From Pseudomonadota bacterium (lineage in GTDB: Bacteria > Chloroflexota > UBA5177 > JAJPKF01), in NCBI GenBank assembly GCA_021323865.1, contig JAJPKF010000023.1, positions 112,834 to 176,833 on the forward strand: a stretch of DNA of 64,000 nt, written 5' to 3'. The notes beneath the pieces are model-generated. The model saw nothing but the letters and a program-made list of their open reading frames with translations. It had not been told where the DNA came from and did not search any database. Of this stretch, positions 33,484 to 42,275 are shown in pieces. Within the stretch, counting starts at the first letter, position 1. Each line of letters starts with the position of its first letter. The translations under genes and the position numbers were made by a program.

Positions 33484-36285
33484 GTGTCTGAGGCCGTCCT
33501 TCCCCAGCCCGCTTCAGGCCATTCCCTGTGGCTGGATCGACCCTTCCTGCCATCCGTTCAGCGGTTGCTGGCCTCAGAGATCGATCGCACACGGCTGGCC
33601 TTCGCGGCAATCATCCTCTTGGCGTTTGCGCTGCGCATTGCCGATCTCGGTACCCGAGCGATGCATCACGACGAGAGCCTGCACGCCACCTATGCCTGGT
33701 ACCTGTACAAGGGCGACGGATACCACTACGATCCCCTCATGCACGGTCCGCTGCAGTTCTACGTGATGGCTTTCTTCTACCTGCTCTTTGGGGACAGTGA
33801 GACAACCGCCCGCCTCTTCGCGGTTCTGTGCGGCACGGCCATCGTGTTCCTGCCCTATTTGCTGCGTCGGGAGATGACGCTTCCCGGCAGCCTCATCGCC
33901 GCCATCTTTCTCGCGGTCTCGCCCACTTTCCTCTACTTCTCCCGCTTTGCCCGCGACGACATCTACCTGGATTGCTTCACCCTCGTCATGGTGCTCGCTT
34001 TCTTTGCCTATCTCCGATCGCGACGGACAAGGTCGGTCTTCATCTTCGCGGCCGCGGCTGCTTTGGCCGTCGCATCGATGGAGGCATCGTACATCTTCCT
34101 GTTCGTGATGGCTTCTTTCATCGGGCTCGCCGCCCTGCTGGATTGGATATCCAGGGGCACGGTCGGCGGGTCCATTCGCCAGGCGCTGAGCTGCATCAGC
34201 CTCGAGACCTGGCTTCTGGGAATCGGCATCTTCGTGTTTATCACCGTGGTCCTCTACAGCACCTTTCTCAGCAACCCCTACGGACTCTGGGACACGCGGC
34301 AAAGCCTCTTGAGCGCCGATCGCAAGGACATTCTCGGTGGACTCACGTACTGGATCTCCCAGCACGGGGTGGCGCGGGGCGGTCAGCCGTGGTTCTACTA
34401 CCTGCTCCTGCTACCTCTGTACGAGCAGTTCGCGCTCCTGTTTGGGCTGGCTGGGGCCCTTTGGGCCCTGACCCGCCGACATCTCTTCAGCAGCTTTTTG
34501 CTGTATTGGGCGGCGCTGTCCTTCGTCCTCTACGGCTGGGCGGGCGAAAAGATGCCCTGGCTCTTCTTGCACCCATTGCTGCCGCTCATCCTCCTGGCGG
34601 CCAGCTTCTGTGGCCGGCTCCTCACCCTGGTTCGTAGTTCCGGCCGGGCCACCATCGTGGCCATCCTGGCTATCCTCGCCGTGATGGAGTCCCACTCGGC
34701 GCTCGCCTTGAGCTATGCAGACGCCGCCAATCCGACCGAGATGCTCATCTACGTGCAGACGTCCAACGACGTGCCTACCGTCGCGCGACAGGTCATTGCC
34801 CTCACCAGCAGGCTCCATGGAACCACCCCAATGATCCAGGTCGATAACGCCGACCTCCAGGGCTGGCCTTTTGAGTGGTACTTCCGAAATTTGCCTCCTC
34901 AGGACGTGACCTACAGCGCCGACTTCAGCCATCCCACTGCCCCCATCCTCTTGATGCTGGGACCCGAGCACGATATTTATGGGGCGCAGCTGCAAAGCCG
35001 GTATGCGGTTGCTCAGTATCGGTGGAATTGGTGGTTCCCCGAGGATTACAAGGGCTTCACCTTCGACGACGGTCGGTGCGGAACGGCTGCCCAAGAGGTT
35101 CCCTGCAAGCCGGGTCAGACGGGAACCGTTTTCTTGCAGACCGGCTCTCCCTGCCCCCCCAGCGGTGTCGCGCAGAGCACCACCAACTGTTCGCCGGTTC
35201 AGCAATTCCCCGCCATCAACCTCTTCAAGGCCGTGCGATCCGCAGCGACTTGGAGAAACCTTTGGAGCTGGTTCGTCTTTCGCCGTCCGTTCGGACTGCG
35301 AGGAGCCCGCTTGCTGTATGTCTACGTCCGAAGGGACCTGCTCCCCAAATCGCAGCAGGGATCGGCCGCCTCACAGGGGAGCACGACCGGTCCCTCCGTG
35401 CGACGAATTGGCTATCGAACCATGAGAGTGTTCGGCCACGCGGGTTCTCGGCCAGGACAGATCCTAAATCCACGCGGGATTGCGCTGGGCCCGAACGGCA
35501 GAGTCTATGTGGCCGACTCGGGCAATCATCGGATCGACATCTTCTCCGCATCGGGTCGTTTCCTGCGATCGATCGGCCGTGCCGGGTGGGGGCCGGAGGA
35601 GTTCAGCCCCTATGAGTCGCCGATGGGCGTGGCCGTCTCCAAGCACGGTGCCATCTACGTCGCCGACTTCTGGAATCACCGCGTCGAGGTCCTGAGCTGG
35701 CGGGGTCGACTGTTGCGTACCTGGGGCCGATATGGCACCAGCGGGAGCTATGGGCTCTTTGGTCCTCGCTCTCTCGTGGTCGGCGCACATGGTGACATCT
35801 ATGTAGCGGACACCGGAAACCGCCGAATCGGCGTCTTTTCCAAAGACGGAAAGCTGCTCTTCCACTTCGGGCGCTCCGGGGCACGGCTCGGACAGTTCGA
35901 TGAGCCATCCTCGATCGCCATAGGCCATCATTCCGTCTATGTCACCGACATGTGGAATCGACGTATCCAGCGGTTCACCGCAGCCGGAGCCTTTGAACAG
36001 AGCTGGCCGGTGCCGTCCTGGCAGAGCGGTTCCTACCAGGAGCCGTACAGCGCGGTTCTCGCGAACGGCGATGTCGCGGCGACGGATCCCGCCGATGGGA
36101 GGATCTTGATGTACAGTCCCACGGGTCACCTGCTGGGAGCGGTGGAGGGTCCAGATCTGATCAAACCCATGGGCGTGGCGGCGAGGGGTGACGTCCTCTA
36201 TGCCACGGATGGTACGACCAACCGCGTTGTGGCCATCAAACCACTCCTCGGCCAAGCCGGACGCGCCTCGACGCCGGCTCCCTGA
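33484..36285 (+). CDS. Agl23/TIGR03663-like membrane protein fused to NHL beta-propeller
   Basis: A 933-residue fusion. Residues 1 to about 620 repeat the architecture of the preceding gene: GTRAMHHDESLHATYAW, YHYDPLMHGPLQFY, FARDDIYLDCF and WWFPEDYKGF are all conserved. From about residue 640 to the end there are five or six NHL repeats, for example PRGIALGPNGRVYVADSGNH and PMGVAVSKHGAIYVADFWNH, predicted to be extracytoplasmic. GTG 33484 is preceded by AGGAGG. The tandem copy without the propeller implies duplication followed by domain gain or loss. Substrate unknown. Confidence 0.88.
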   Translation: MSEAVLPQPASGHSLWLDRPFLPSVQRLLASEIDRTRLAFAAIILLAFALRIADLGTRAMHHDESLHATYAWYLYKGDGYHYDPLMHGPLQFYVMAFFYLLFGDSETTARLFAVLCGTAIVFLPYLLRREMTLPGSLIAAIFLAVSPTFLYFSRFARDDIYLDCFTLVMVLAFFAYLRSRRTRSVFIFAAAAALAVASMEASYIFLFVMASFIGLAALLDWISRGTVGGSIRQALSCISLETWLLGIGIFVFITVVLYSTFLSNPYGLWDTRQSLLSADRKDILGGLTYWISQHGVARGGQPWFYYLLLLPLYEQFALLFGLAGALWALTRRHLFSSFLLYWAALSFVLYGWAGEKMPWLFLHPLLPLILLAASFCGRLLTLVRSSGRATIVAILAILAVMESHSALALSYADAANPTEMLIYVQTSNDVPTVARQVIALTSRLHGTTPMIQVDNADLQGWPFEWYFRNLPPQDVTYSADFSHPTAPILLMLGPEHDIYGAQLQSRYAVAQYRWNWWFPEDYKGFTFDDGRCGTAAQEVPCKPGQTGTVFLQTGSPCPPSGVAQSTTNCSPVQQFPAINLFKAVRSAATWRNLWSWFVFRRPFGLRGARLLYVYVRRDLLPKSQQGSAASQGSTTGPSVRRIGYRTMRVFGHAGSRPGQILNPRGIALGPNGRVYVADSGNHRIDIFSASGRFLRSIGRAGWGPEEFSPYESPMGVAVSKHGAIYVADFWNHRVEVLSWRGRLLRTWGRYGTSGSYGLFGPRSLVVGAHGDIYVADTGNRRIGVFSKDGKLLFHFGRSGARLGQFDEPSSIAIGHHSVYVTDMWNRRIQRFTAAGAFEQSWPVPSWQSGSYQEPYSAVLANGDVAATDPADGRILMYSPTGHLLGAVEGPDLIKPMGVAARGDVLYATDGTTNRVVAIKPLLGQAGRASTPAP

Positions 36286-36289
36286 TCTC

Positions 36290-36922
36290 TTAGGAGCGGG
36301 CTGCCGTCCCCCAGACCTCCTGAGTCGCCAGCCAGGCAGACCTGACTGCGGTCTCCAAACCCTCGAGCGTCCCATCGTTCCAAATACGCTGGAACCGGGC
36401 CGATGGGCTGAACTTGGGTGAGGCTTGGATGCGGCGTTCCGCTTCCGCCGCTGTATGCCCCCGAAGACTGGTGAGCCGCTCCATCTGCGTCGCCGGCGAG
36501 CAGGACACGAGCCACACCCCGTCCACTTCGTCCACCAGCTGACTCTCCAGCAAGCGCACGGCCTCTATCGTGACCACCCCCGTTGTGCCCGCCTCTGCCA
36601 GCTCGTCGAGCCGCCGGCGAACCCAGCGAGTGACCTCCGGATGTGTGAGCGCTTCGAGTGCCGCCATCCGGTTACGGTCGTTGAACACAATCTGCCCAAG
36701 ACGCGGGCGATTGACAGACCCGTCTTCCTCAAGGACCTCGGGCCCGAATTCGGAGGCGATGGCTGCGGCAGTCGACGTACCCGGGCCCATGAGGTCGTGT
36801 ACGATCCGATCCGCATCGATCACCTCGACGGCCCCCAGCTCCCGGGTCAGGTTTGCGACTGTCGACTTTCCGCAGCCGATCGGCCCCGTGATGCCGAGGA
36901 CTCGCAGCCCCTTCAGGGTCAC
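36290..36922 (-). CDS. coaE: Dephospho-CoA kinase
   Basis: A 210-residue enzyme for the last step of coenzyme A synthesis, phosphorylating the ribose 3'-hydroxyl of dephospho-CoA. Walker A is GITGPIGCGKST near the N-terminus, followed by VIDADRIVHDLM. The family-typical LTHPEV and the lid region near IQASPKF are present. Its ATG overlaps the ABC-F stop by four bases. The mutM, ABC-F, coaE order on the minus strand forms one tight operon. Confidence 0.95.
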   Translation of the reverse strand: MTLKGLRVLGITGPIGCGKSTVANLTRELGAVEVIDADRIVHDLMGPGTSTAAAIASEFGPEVLEEDGSVNRPRLGQIVFNDRNRMAALEALTHPEVTRWVRRRLDELAEAGTTGVVTIEAVRLLESQLVDEVDGVWLVSCSPATQMERLTSLRGHTAAEAERRIQASPKFSPSARFQRIWNDGTLEGLETAVRSAWLATQEVWGTAARS

Positions 36923-38739
36923 CTCAGGGCACGAGTTAGATCGCCCACATCGTGGGTCAGCTCTTCGAGGTGACCGGCATACTCTTGCATGAGCCGGTTC
37001 AGGTGTTCCGCGGCAGCCGATCCACTCGCGGCTGCCAGCTGCTCGAGGGTAGCTCCGGTTGCTGTCTGGCGTTCCCTCAGTCGAGCCACGACCGCCAGGG
37101 CATCCGGGCTGGCTGCTGGTTGCTCAGGACCGACCGAATACCCGACTCCCCGTCGGTAGCGGCCGGCGACATAGTCACTCCAGGTTCCGTCGTGTACTGC
37201 GAGCCTGCCATCCTCCACGGCCCAGGTCTCCGTCGCCAGCTTGTCGATCAGGTAGCGGTCATGAGAGACGAGGATTTCGGTTCCGGAGAACACGGACAGC
37301 GCCGACTCGAGGGCTTCCCTCGCTCCAATGTCCAAATGATTGGTCGGCTCGTCGAGGACCAGAACATCATTGTGCTCGCGAAGCAGGAGGGCCAGGGCCA
37401 GCCTGCTTCGCTCGCCGCCCGATAGGTCCGTCACCCTCTTGAAGACGTCGTCTTCGCTGAAGAGAAAGCGACCCAGGTAGTCCCGAGCGCTGGCCTCTGC
37501 GACGGGGAACCGTTGCTCGAACACTTCGAGAACCGTGCCCTCATGGCCAAGGGAATCCGACCCAGTCTGACTGTAGTAGCCGATCCTGAGGTTTGGAGCC
37601 CAGGAGGCCGAGCCGGCCAAAGGCCCGAGATCGCCGACAATCGTGCGCACGAAGGTCGTCTTGCCGGATCCATTCGGTCCGACCACGGCCACGCGACTGC
37701 CGTGTGGGACGGCAAGCTGGTCGGGAGCCTGAACCAAGGGCCGCTCGTAACCCGCGACCAGACCCCGAATCTCCAATGCCCGATCACCCTTCCGTCGCCG
37801 GCTATCCACTCGGATGCGCAGAGACGCTTCAGATGGTGCCGCGGTCAGGCGGTCCAAGCGATCCAAGCGCTTCTGGCGACCCTTTGCCTCCTTGGATCGC
37901 TGCCCCGCGCCGAATCTGCGCACGAACTCTTCCGTTTTGGCGATTTCCTCCTGCTGCCGGGCGAACTCTCGGTTCTGCCGACTGCGCCGTTCCTCTCTCA
38001 GCCGCAAGAATCCCGAGTACGAGGAGGGGTAGTCATCGATCCGGCCTTGGATCAGGTCGAGGGTTCGCGACGTGACCGCCTCCAGAAAGTGGCGGTCGTG
38101 GGCGACGACCAACACGGCCTGGCGCTGAGACCGGAGGAAGGTCTCGAGCCACTCCAGCGCCTGAATATCGAGGTGATTGGTGGGCTCGTCGAGAAGGAGG
38201 AGATCAGACTCCTGCAGGAGTGCCCGGGCCAGTCCGGCGCGTGTCCTTTGTCCTCCCGAAAGCTGCTCAACCGGCCGGTTCCAGAGGTCCGGCGACAGGT
38301 CCAGACCCGTAAGCACCCGGTCGACTCGCGACTCGAGATCGTAGCCCGCGTGCTCCACGATCGCCGTCAGGTGTCGATATCGCTCCTGAAGCTCGCGGCC
38401 CTCGTCCCCGGCCGCCATTCGTCGCTCGACCTCGCGCATCTCACGTTCCGCTGCCAGTGCCGCTGCGAAAACCGACATGACGGCCTCGTGCAGCGTGTGC
38501 TCCGAGTGGAACTGCGGGTCCTGGGGGACGTAGGTCAGGAGCGCATTTCGCGACAGACTCACCCGCCCGGCATCCGGCTCCTCTTCACCGGCGATGATGC
38601 GCAGAAGTGTGGACTTGCCGGATCCGTTGGCGCCCACCAACGCCACATGCTCGCCGCGTTCGAGGCGAAAGTCGAGACCCTGCAGGATGGTGTCCCCCCC
38701 GAATCGCTTCACGATGCCGGAAACGGTGAGAAGCGGCAC
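36919..38739 (-). CDS. ABC-F family ATPase
   Basis: A 606-residue duplicated ATPase without membrane segments. The first nucleotide domain has GANGSGKST, LSGGQRTR and LLLLDEPTNHLD; the second has GPNGSGKTT, LSGGERSR and VLVLDEPTNHLD. A charged P-site-tRNA-interaction-type linker (about residues 215-300) lies between them. ABC-F proteins act on ribosomes, in translation control or antibiotic protection. The C-terminus adds a coiled-coil extension (DALAVVARLRERQTATG). GTG 38739 is chosen because it follows the mutM stop by one base; the frame extends to 38808. Confidence 0.93.
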   Translation of the reverse strand: MPLLTVSGIVKRFGGDTILQGLDFRLERGEHVALVGANGSGKSTLLRIIAGEEEPDAGRVSLSRNALLTYVPQDPQFHSEHTLHEAVMSVFAAALAAEREMREVERRMAAGDEGRELQERYRHLTAIVEHAGYDLESRVDRVLTGLDLSPDLWNRPVEQLSGGQRTRAGLARALLQESDLLLLDEPTNHLDIQALEWLETFLRSQRQAVLVVAHDRHFLEAVTSRTLDLIQGRIDDYPSSYSGFLRLREERRSRQNREFARQQEEIAKTEEFVRRFGAGQRSKEAKGRQKRLDRLDRLTAAPSEASLRIRVDSRRRKGDRALEIRGLVAGYERPLVQAPDQLAVPHGSRVAVVGPNGSGKTTFVRTIVGDLGPLAGSASWAPNLRIGYYSQTGSDSLGHEGTVLEVFEQRFPVAEASARDYLGRFLFSEDDVFKRVTDLSGGERSRLALALLLREHNDVLVLDEPTNHLDIGAREALESALSVFSGTEILVSHDRYLIDKLATETWAVEDGRLAVHDGTWSDYVAGRYRRGVGYSVGPEQPAASPDALAVVARLRERQTATGATLEQLAAASGSAAAEHLNRLMQEYAGHLEELTHDVGDLTRALR

Positions 38740-38740
38740 G

Positions 38741-39565
38741 TCAGACCTGACAGTCTTTGCAGAAGTGCGTTCCGCGTGCGGCGACAACCGTGCGCAGGAT
38801 AACGCCACCGCAGCGGGGACAGGGGCCGGGTTGACGCTGAAATACCTTCAACGCGAATTGGTGGCCGCCCGCATTGCCCTCGACATCTCGGTAGGTGCTG
38901 AATGTCGTGCCGCGAGCGCCAATCGCATCCTGCAGTACCGTTTGAATACCCACAGCCAGACGCTCGAGCTCTCGGCCGTCGAGACTACCGGCGGGCCGGA
39001 GTGGATGAATTTCTGCCGCAAACAACGCCTCGTCGGCGTAGATGTTGCCAAGACCGGCGATCAGCGTCTGGTTCAGGAGCGCCGCCTTGATGGCCACCCG
39101 ACGTCCACGAAGCTTGAGGCCGATGGCCTCCGGTGTCATCTCTTCCCCGAGGGGCTCCAGACCGAGACGCGTCCACGGCGCAACGTAGCCGTTCGAGTCC
39201 GGCCCCACAAGATAGATGCGGCCGAACTTTCGCGCATCGTCGAAGCGCAGCTGGGAGCCGTTCTCCACCTGAAACCAGGCGCGCACGAACCGATCATCCG
39301 GCGCGCCCTCCGCACGAACGAGCACAGACCCCGTCATGCCTCGATGGAAGGCGAGGGTCGAGCCGTCGTCCAGGCGTGCCAGCGCAAACTTCCCCCGGCG
39401 GTCAATGCCCTCGATGACGCGACCGGCGATGCCCTGGAGGAGGGTCCCGGAATCCGGATGAGCCGCGGTCCGCTCCCAGGAGAAGTGGCCGCCAGTCAGG
39501 CGCTCTCCCACGACGCGGATGCGAAGGTCCCGCACCATCGTCTCGACTTCGGGTAACTCGGGCAT
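38741..39565 (-). CDS. mutM: Formamidopyrimidine-DNA glycosylase
   Basis: A 274-residue Fpg/MutM base-excision glycosylase that removes 8-oxoguanine and ring-opened purines. The mature N-terminus PELPEVET supplies the catalytic Pro and Glu. RRGKFALARL, RKFGRIYL, the helix-two-turn-helix block AGLGNIYADEALF and the C-terminal zinc finger (CPRCGG...CKDC) are all intact. ATG 39565 gives the required N-terminal proline; the frame extends to 39610. It is the head gene of a three-gene minus-strand operon, divergent from the uracil-DNA glycosylase. Confidence 0.96.
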   Translation of the reverse strand: MPELPEVETMVRDLRIRVVGERLTGGHFSWERTAAHPDSGTLLQGIAGRVIEGIDRRGKFALARLDDGSTLAFHRGMTGSVLVRAEGAPDDRFVRAWFQVENGSQLRFDDARKFGRIYLVGPDSNGYVAPWTRLGLEPLGEEMTPEAIGLKLRGRRVAIKAALLNQTLIAGLGNIYADEALFAAEIHPLRPAGSLDGRELERLAVGIQTVLQDAIGARGTTFSTYRDVEGNAGGHQFALKVFQRQPGPCPRCGGVILRTVVAARGTHFCKDCQV

Positions 39566-39619
39566 GGGCTCCTCGGAGCGTTGCGGCACTCCATCGTAGC
39601 CATGCCCCACCCCTGAGGA

Positions 39620-39635
39620 CGCAACGATCGTTGCG
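39620..39635. promoter_or_regulatory. 16-base perfect palindrome upstream of mutM
   Basis: CGCAACGATCGTTGCG reads the same on both strands and lies 55 bases upstream of the mutM start, in the divergent mutM/UDG intergenic region. Such a site could be an operator for a dimeric repressor controlling base-excision repair genes. No cognate regulator is identifiable from sequence. Confidence 0.5.
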
Positions 39636-39786
39636 CTTCATAGGAAAGATGTCAACGGGTAGCACTATCGGGTGATGATGAAGGCTCCATCCCGGCCACA
39701 CAAGGACTGCGTCGACACGCGAGAGCGGGTCGCCTTCCGATGCTCCTCCTTCTCCCTCAACCCTGAACGGAAGTTTGGGGTCCCGA

Positions 39787-39826
39787 TGAGAGGCCATTCT
39801 GGTGAATGGCCTCTCATTTTTCTTCC
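39787..39826 (+). terminator. Intrinsic terminator in the leader of the uracil-DNA glycosylase gene
   Basis: A perfect 12-base-pair stem (TGAGAGGCCATT / AATGGCCTCTCA) with loop CTGGTG is followed by TTTTTCTTCC. No plus-strand gene ends before it, so it either terminates a short leader or noncoding RNA starting between 39566 and 39786, or acts as an attenuator for the gene starting 14 bases after the T-run. Confidence 0.85.
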
Positions 39827-39839
39827 TGGATACTGGGAC

Positions 39840-40508
39840 GTGAGCCTCGAGCCGCCCCAGGAGCTGCTCCTCCTCCACGAGCGCCTGCGGTCCTGCCGGC
39901 TCTGTCAGGATGCGGGCTATCTCCACCGCGCCCGTCCAGTTCTGACCGACTGGGGAATGCGCCGCGGAATGATGCTGATTGGTCAGGCTCCCGGCGTGGT
40001 CGAGTTCGACAACGGCACTCCGTTTGGCGGTCGGGCCGGGCGTGAGCTGTTCCGCTGGCTGGCCTCCGTGGGGATTGAGGAGATGGAGTTTCGCCACCGC
40101 GTATACATGTGCGCGGTCACGCGCTGCTTCCCGGGTAAGAGTCCCACGGGCAATGGCGATCGAAAGCCGTCACGACCGGAGATTGAGCTATGCCGGCCGT
40201 GGCTGGAGTCGATACTGCGCATCCTCGAGCCGCGCGTCCTGCTTCTGGTCGGTGGGCTGGCCATCGAGCGGTATCTGCCCGGTCGCCGTTTGGACTCCAT
40301 CGTCGGTCGTCGGTACGAGCACGAAGATCAGATATTGATTCCGCTGCCCCACCCTTCTGGAGCGTCACGCTGGCTGAACGCTCGGGAACACCGTGAACTA
40401 CTCCGCGACGGCCTGCGACAGGTTCGCGATCTCTGGGATACCGTGGTTGATCCTGCGCCTGAAGAGCCGGCCGAGCGCCTGCCTGCTCCTGCCACGGTAG
40501 TACGATGA
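39840..40508 (+). CDS. Uracil-DNA glycosylase superfamily protein (family 4-like)
   Basis: A 222-residue glycosylase-type protein. Motif A is LIGQAPGVVEFDNGTPFGGR, with the PFGGRAG element; motif B is PLPHPSGASRW. Cysteines in RSCRLC, VTRCFPGK and ELCRPW are placed to hold a [4Fe-4S] cluster as in family-4 enzymes. GTG 39840 is preferred: the in-frame ATG 39672 would translate through an intrinsic terminator. It is divergent from mutM, making a base-excision repair pair. Its stop overlaps the next gene's ATG. Confidence 0.85.
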   Translation: MSLEPPQELLLLHERLRSCRLCQDAGYLHRARPVLTDWGMRRGMMLIGQAPGVVEFDNGTPFGGRAGRELFRWLASVGIEEMEFRHRVYMCAVTRCFPGKSPTGNGDRKPSRPEIELCRPWLESILRILEPRVLLLVGGLAIERYLPGRRLDSIVGRRYEHEDQILIPLPHPSGASRWLNAREHRELLRDGLRQVRDLWDTVVDPAPEEPAERLPAPATVVR

Positions 40509-41005
40509 GGTGGAAAGAATCTGAGGACGACATGACTGAGCCCAAGGAAGAATCGACGACCGAGCCGCGCGAGCCCTGGAGCCAGACCTCGTCCGGTGGG
40601 GAGCGGTATCTGTCTCCCCTGGAAGCGGCGCGCAAGCTGGCCCTCGCGGGCATTGGCGCCGTGACCGTCGCCGGCGAGCTGACCGATGAGATCTTCACCG
40701 AGCTGGTGAAGCGAGGCGAGCAGACCCGGGAGCAGGCCGTCGAAGAGTTCAACCAGATGCGGGCCCGCAATTCCGAGCGAAGAGCGGAGACGACCAGCTT
40801 GGTTCGGTCCCGCGTTGACAGCCTCATGAACCGTCTCAACCTGCCGTCGAAGGGCGACCTCGACTCCATCAACGCGAAGCTGAACATACTGACGCGCAAG
40901 GTCGACGAGGTGCAGGCGAGCCAGGTGGGCGTCCCCAGTTCGGGCGCCTCGGACCCTCCCTTCAGCACCGGCACCGACACGGGCGGCTCCGAAGCTTCGG
41001 TCTGA
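40505..41005 (+). CDS. Phasin/polyhydroxyalkanoate granule-associated-like protein
   Basis: A 166-residue helical protein. The central stretch ARKLALAGIGAVTVAGELTD and following EIFTELVKRGEQTREQ resembles granule-associated phasin or PHA synthesis regulator domains, with an amphipathic coiled-coil C-terminal half (DLDSINAKLNILTRKVDEVQ). The tails are low-complexity Ser/Gly/Pro. ATG 40505 overlaps the glycosylase stop; ATG 40534 is an alternative. No PHA synthase is seen, so a role as generic membrane- or granule-binding helix protein is also possible. Confidence 0.6.
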   Translation: MRWKESEDDMTEPKEESTTEPREPWSQTSSGGERYLSPLEAARKLALAGIGAVTVAGELTDEIFTELVKRGEQTREQAVEEFNQMRARNSERRAETTSLVRSRVDSLMNRLNLPSKGDLDSINAKLNILTRKVDEVQASQVGVPSSGASDPPFSTGTDTGGSEASV

Positions 41006-41029
41006 GCGCGGCCTCGGGCTGACGGCCTC

Positions 41030-41353
41030 ATGAGCAGCCGGCAGAGGCATCTGCTGGCTGAGTTGTTGCGCCTCGTACGGGCAACGCCCGAAGCCTCCTG
41101 CGTGGCCGCTCGGGTTCTCGATCCCCTGATCCGATACGACCGGGAGCATGATGGCGATCTCCTGCACACGCTCAGGGTGTACTTCCAATGCGAAGGCAAT
41201 GTGCGGCGAGGCGCGGAGCTGCTCTTCCTCCACCGGAACGGACTGATCTATCGCCTTGGTCGGATCGAGTCGTTACTGGGCGTTTCGCTCTCTGACCCTG
41301 AGAGTCGGATGGGCCTCCAGGTCGCGCTGCTTGTCTTCGACGCCGATCAGTGA
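41030..41353 (+). CDS. Stand-alone PucR-type helix-turn-helix protein
   Basis: A 107-residue protein consisting almost only of the C-terminal helix-turn-helix of PucR/CdaR regulators: LIRYDREHDGDLLHTLRVYF, then NVRRGAELLFLHRNGLIYRLGRIE and the SRMGLQVALLVFD tail. The usual N-terminal sensing domains are absent. It follows the phasin-like gene by 24 bases. It may be an autonomous DNA-binding regulator (for example of the phasin gene) or a remnant of a larger PucR protein; no upstream decayed PucR sequence is evident. Confidence 0.8.
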   Translation: MSSRQRHLLAELLRLVRATPEASCVAARVLDPLIRYDREHDGDLLHTLRVYFQCEGNVRRGAELLFLHRNGLIYRLGRIESLLGVSLSDPESRMGLQVALLVFDADQ

Positions 41354-41357
41354 CCCG

Positions 41358-42275
41358 CTAGCTGTCGAAGAGCACCGTCTGCTCGAGATACCGGCGCGGA
41401 TTGAGCCGGGCCAGATGCGCTTCGAACGCGCGCTGGGTTTCCGCCGGCGGTCCCGGGGAGTCCAGAAGCGAGATGGGTACGTTCACTCGGAGCGCTCGAC
41501 CGCATCGAATCACGTGGCGCGTGATACCGGCCGGAATGGGCGTGCCTCGCGCCGCCAGCCGCACCACCTGCTGGCGGTTGATCCGAGGAAACGTGATGAG
41601 TGGCCAGTCATGACCGCCAGGTCGTGATCGAACCTCGGACAGCTTCTCGCCGATGCTTTCCTGATCTCTCGCCTCACGTTGCATACGTGGCTCCCACAGC
41701 GCCACCAGCCTGGTCAGTTCGATGCCCAGCGGCTCCCGCCGTTCTGACTGCACGACCCAGCTCTTCCCGTCATGGTGAATCGCCACTGGCCGGCCCGCCC
41801 GCTCCAGCTCCACGTCCGCCTGATCCTGCGGGACCTGCCGGACGGTCAAACCCGGTACCGCGCCGATGTCCCGCAAGAGGGCATCTGCGTCCATGTCGAC
41901 CAGATGGGACCACGTCAGAAGACTGACGCATCGCTGGTCCTCGTAGTCCACAATCTGCGCCAGAACGTGGGGGACGCGCATGGCGTCCAGCGCGGCGCGC
42001 CGGTTGGTGCCGTCCAAGAGCAGCAATCCCTCCATCTCCGGCGTCCGCGCCACCATAATCGGGTCGCGCAGCGTCGCCTCGTCCACCAGACGCCGGCGCA
42101 GTCGATCGACCCGGCTCGGATCGGGATGCTCATGAGGGTGCACGTCCGCGATCCTTACCACGGCCAGGTCAACGCCGAATGTATGGCTGGCGGAGATCCC
42201 CGACGAACCAAGCGCCTCGCTCAACTCGCGGACGCCGCGGCCCCACGCTCGCTCGTGCCATCGGCGAGGCGGCAC
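41358..42275 (-). CDS. ParB N-terminal-like domain protein
   Basis: A 305-residue protein. The N-terminal half has ParB/sulfiredoxin-fold features (VRIADVHPHEHPDPSRVDRL and LLLLDGTNRRAALDAM), closer to the free-serine-kinase/SbnI branch than to centromere ParB because GERR is replaced by DGTNRR. The C-terminal half has no recognised domain and ends near a Pro-rich NPRRYLEQT. The start is uncertain: 42275 overlaps the response regulator by 55 bases, and TTG or GTG codons lie further in. It probably shares the two-component transcript. Confidence 0.6.
   Translation of the reverse strand: MPPRRWHERAWGRGVRELSEALGSSGISASHTFGVDLAVVRIADVHPHEHPDPSRVDRLRRRLVDEATLRDPIMVARTPEMEGLLLLDGTNRRAALDAMRVPHVLAQIVDYEDQRCVSLLTWSHLVDMDADALLRDIGAVPGLTVRQVPQDQADVELERAGRPVAIHHDGKSWVVQSERREPLGIELTRLVALWEPRMQREARDQESIGEKLSEVRSRPGGHDWPLITFPRINRQQVVRLAARGTPIPAGITRHVIRCGRALRVNVPISLLDSPGPPAETQRAFEAHLARLNPRRYLEQTVLFDS

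Noticed and set aside
36919..38739. ABC-F as antibiotic-resistance determinant
   Set aside because: It lies in a conserved mutM-ABC-F-coaE housekeeping-type operon; resistance cannot be inferred from sequence.
39672..39839. N-terminal 56 residues of the uracil-DNA glycosylase starting at ATG 39672
   Set aside because: They would be encoded through a perfect terminator hairpin and T-run and show no match to the family; GTG 39840 precedes the conserved domain.
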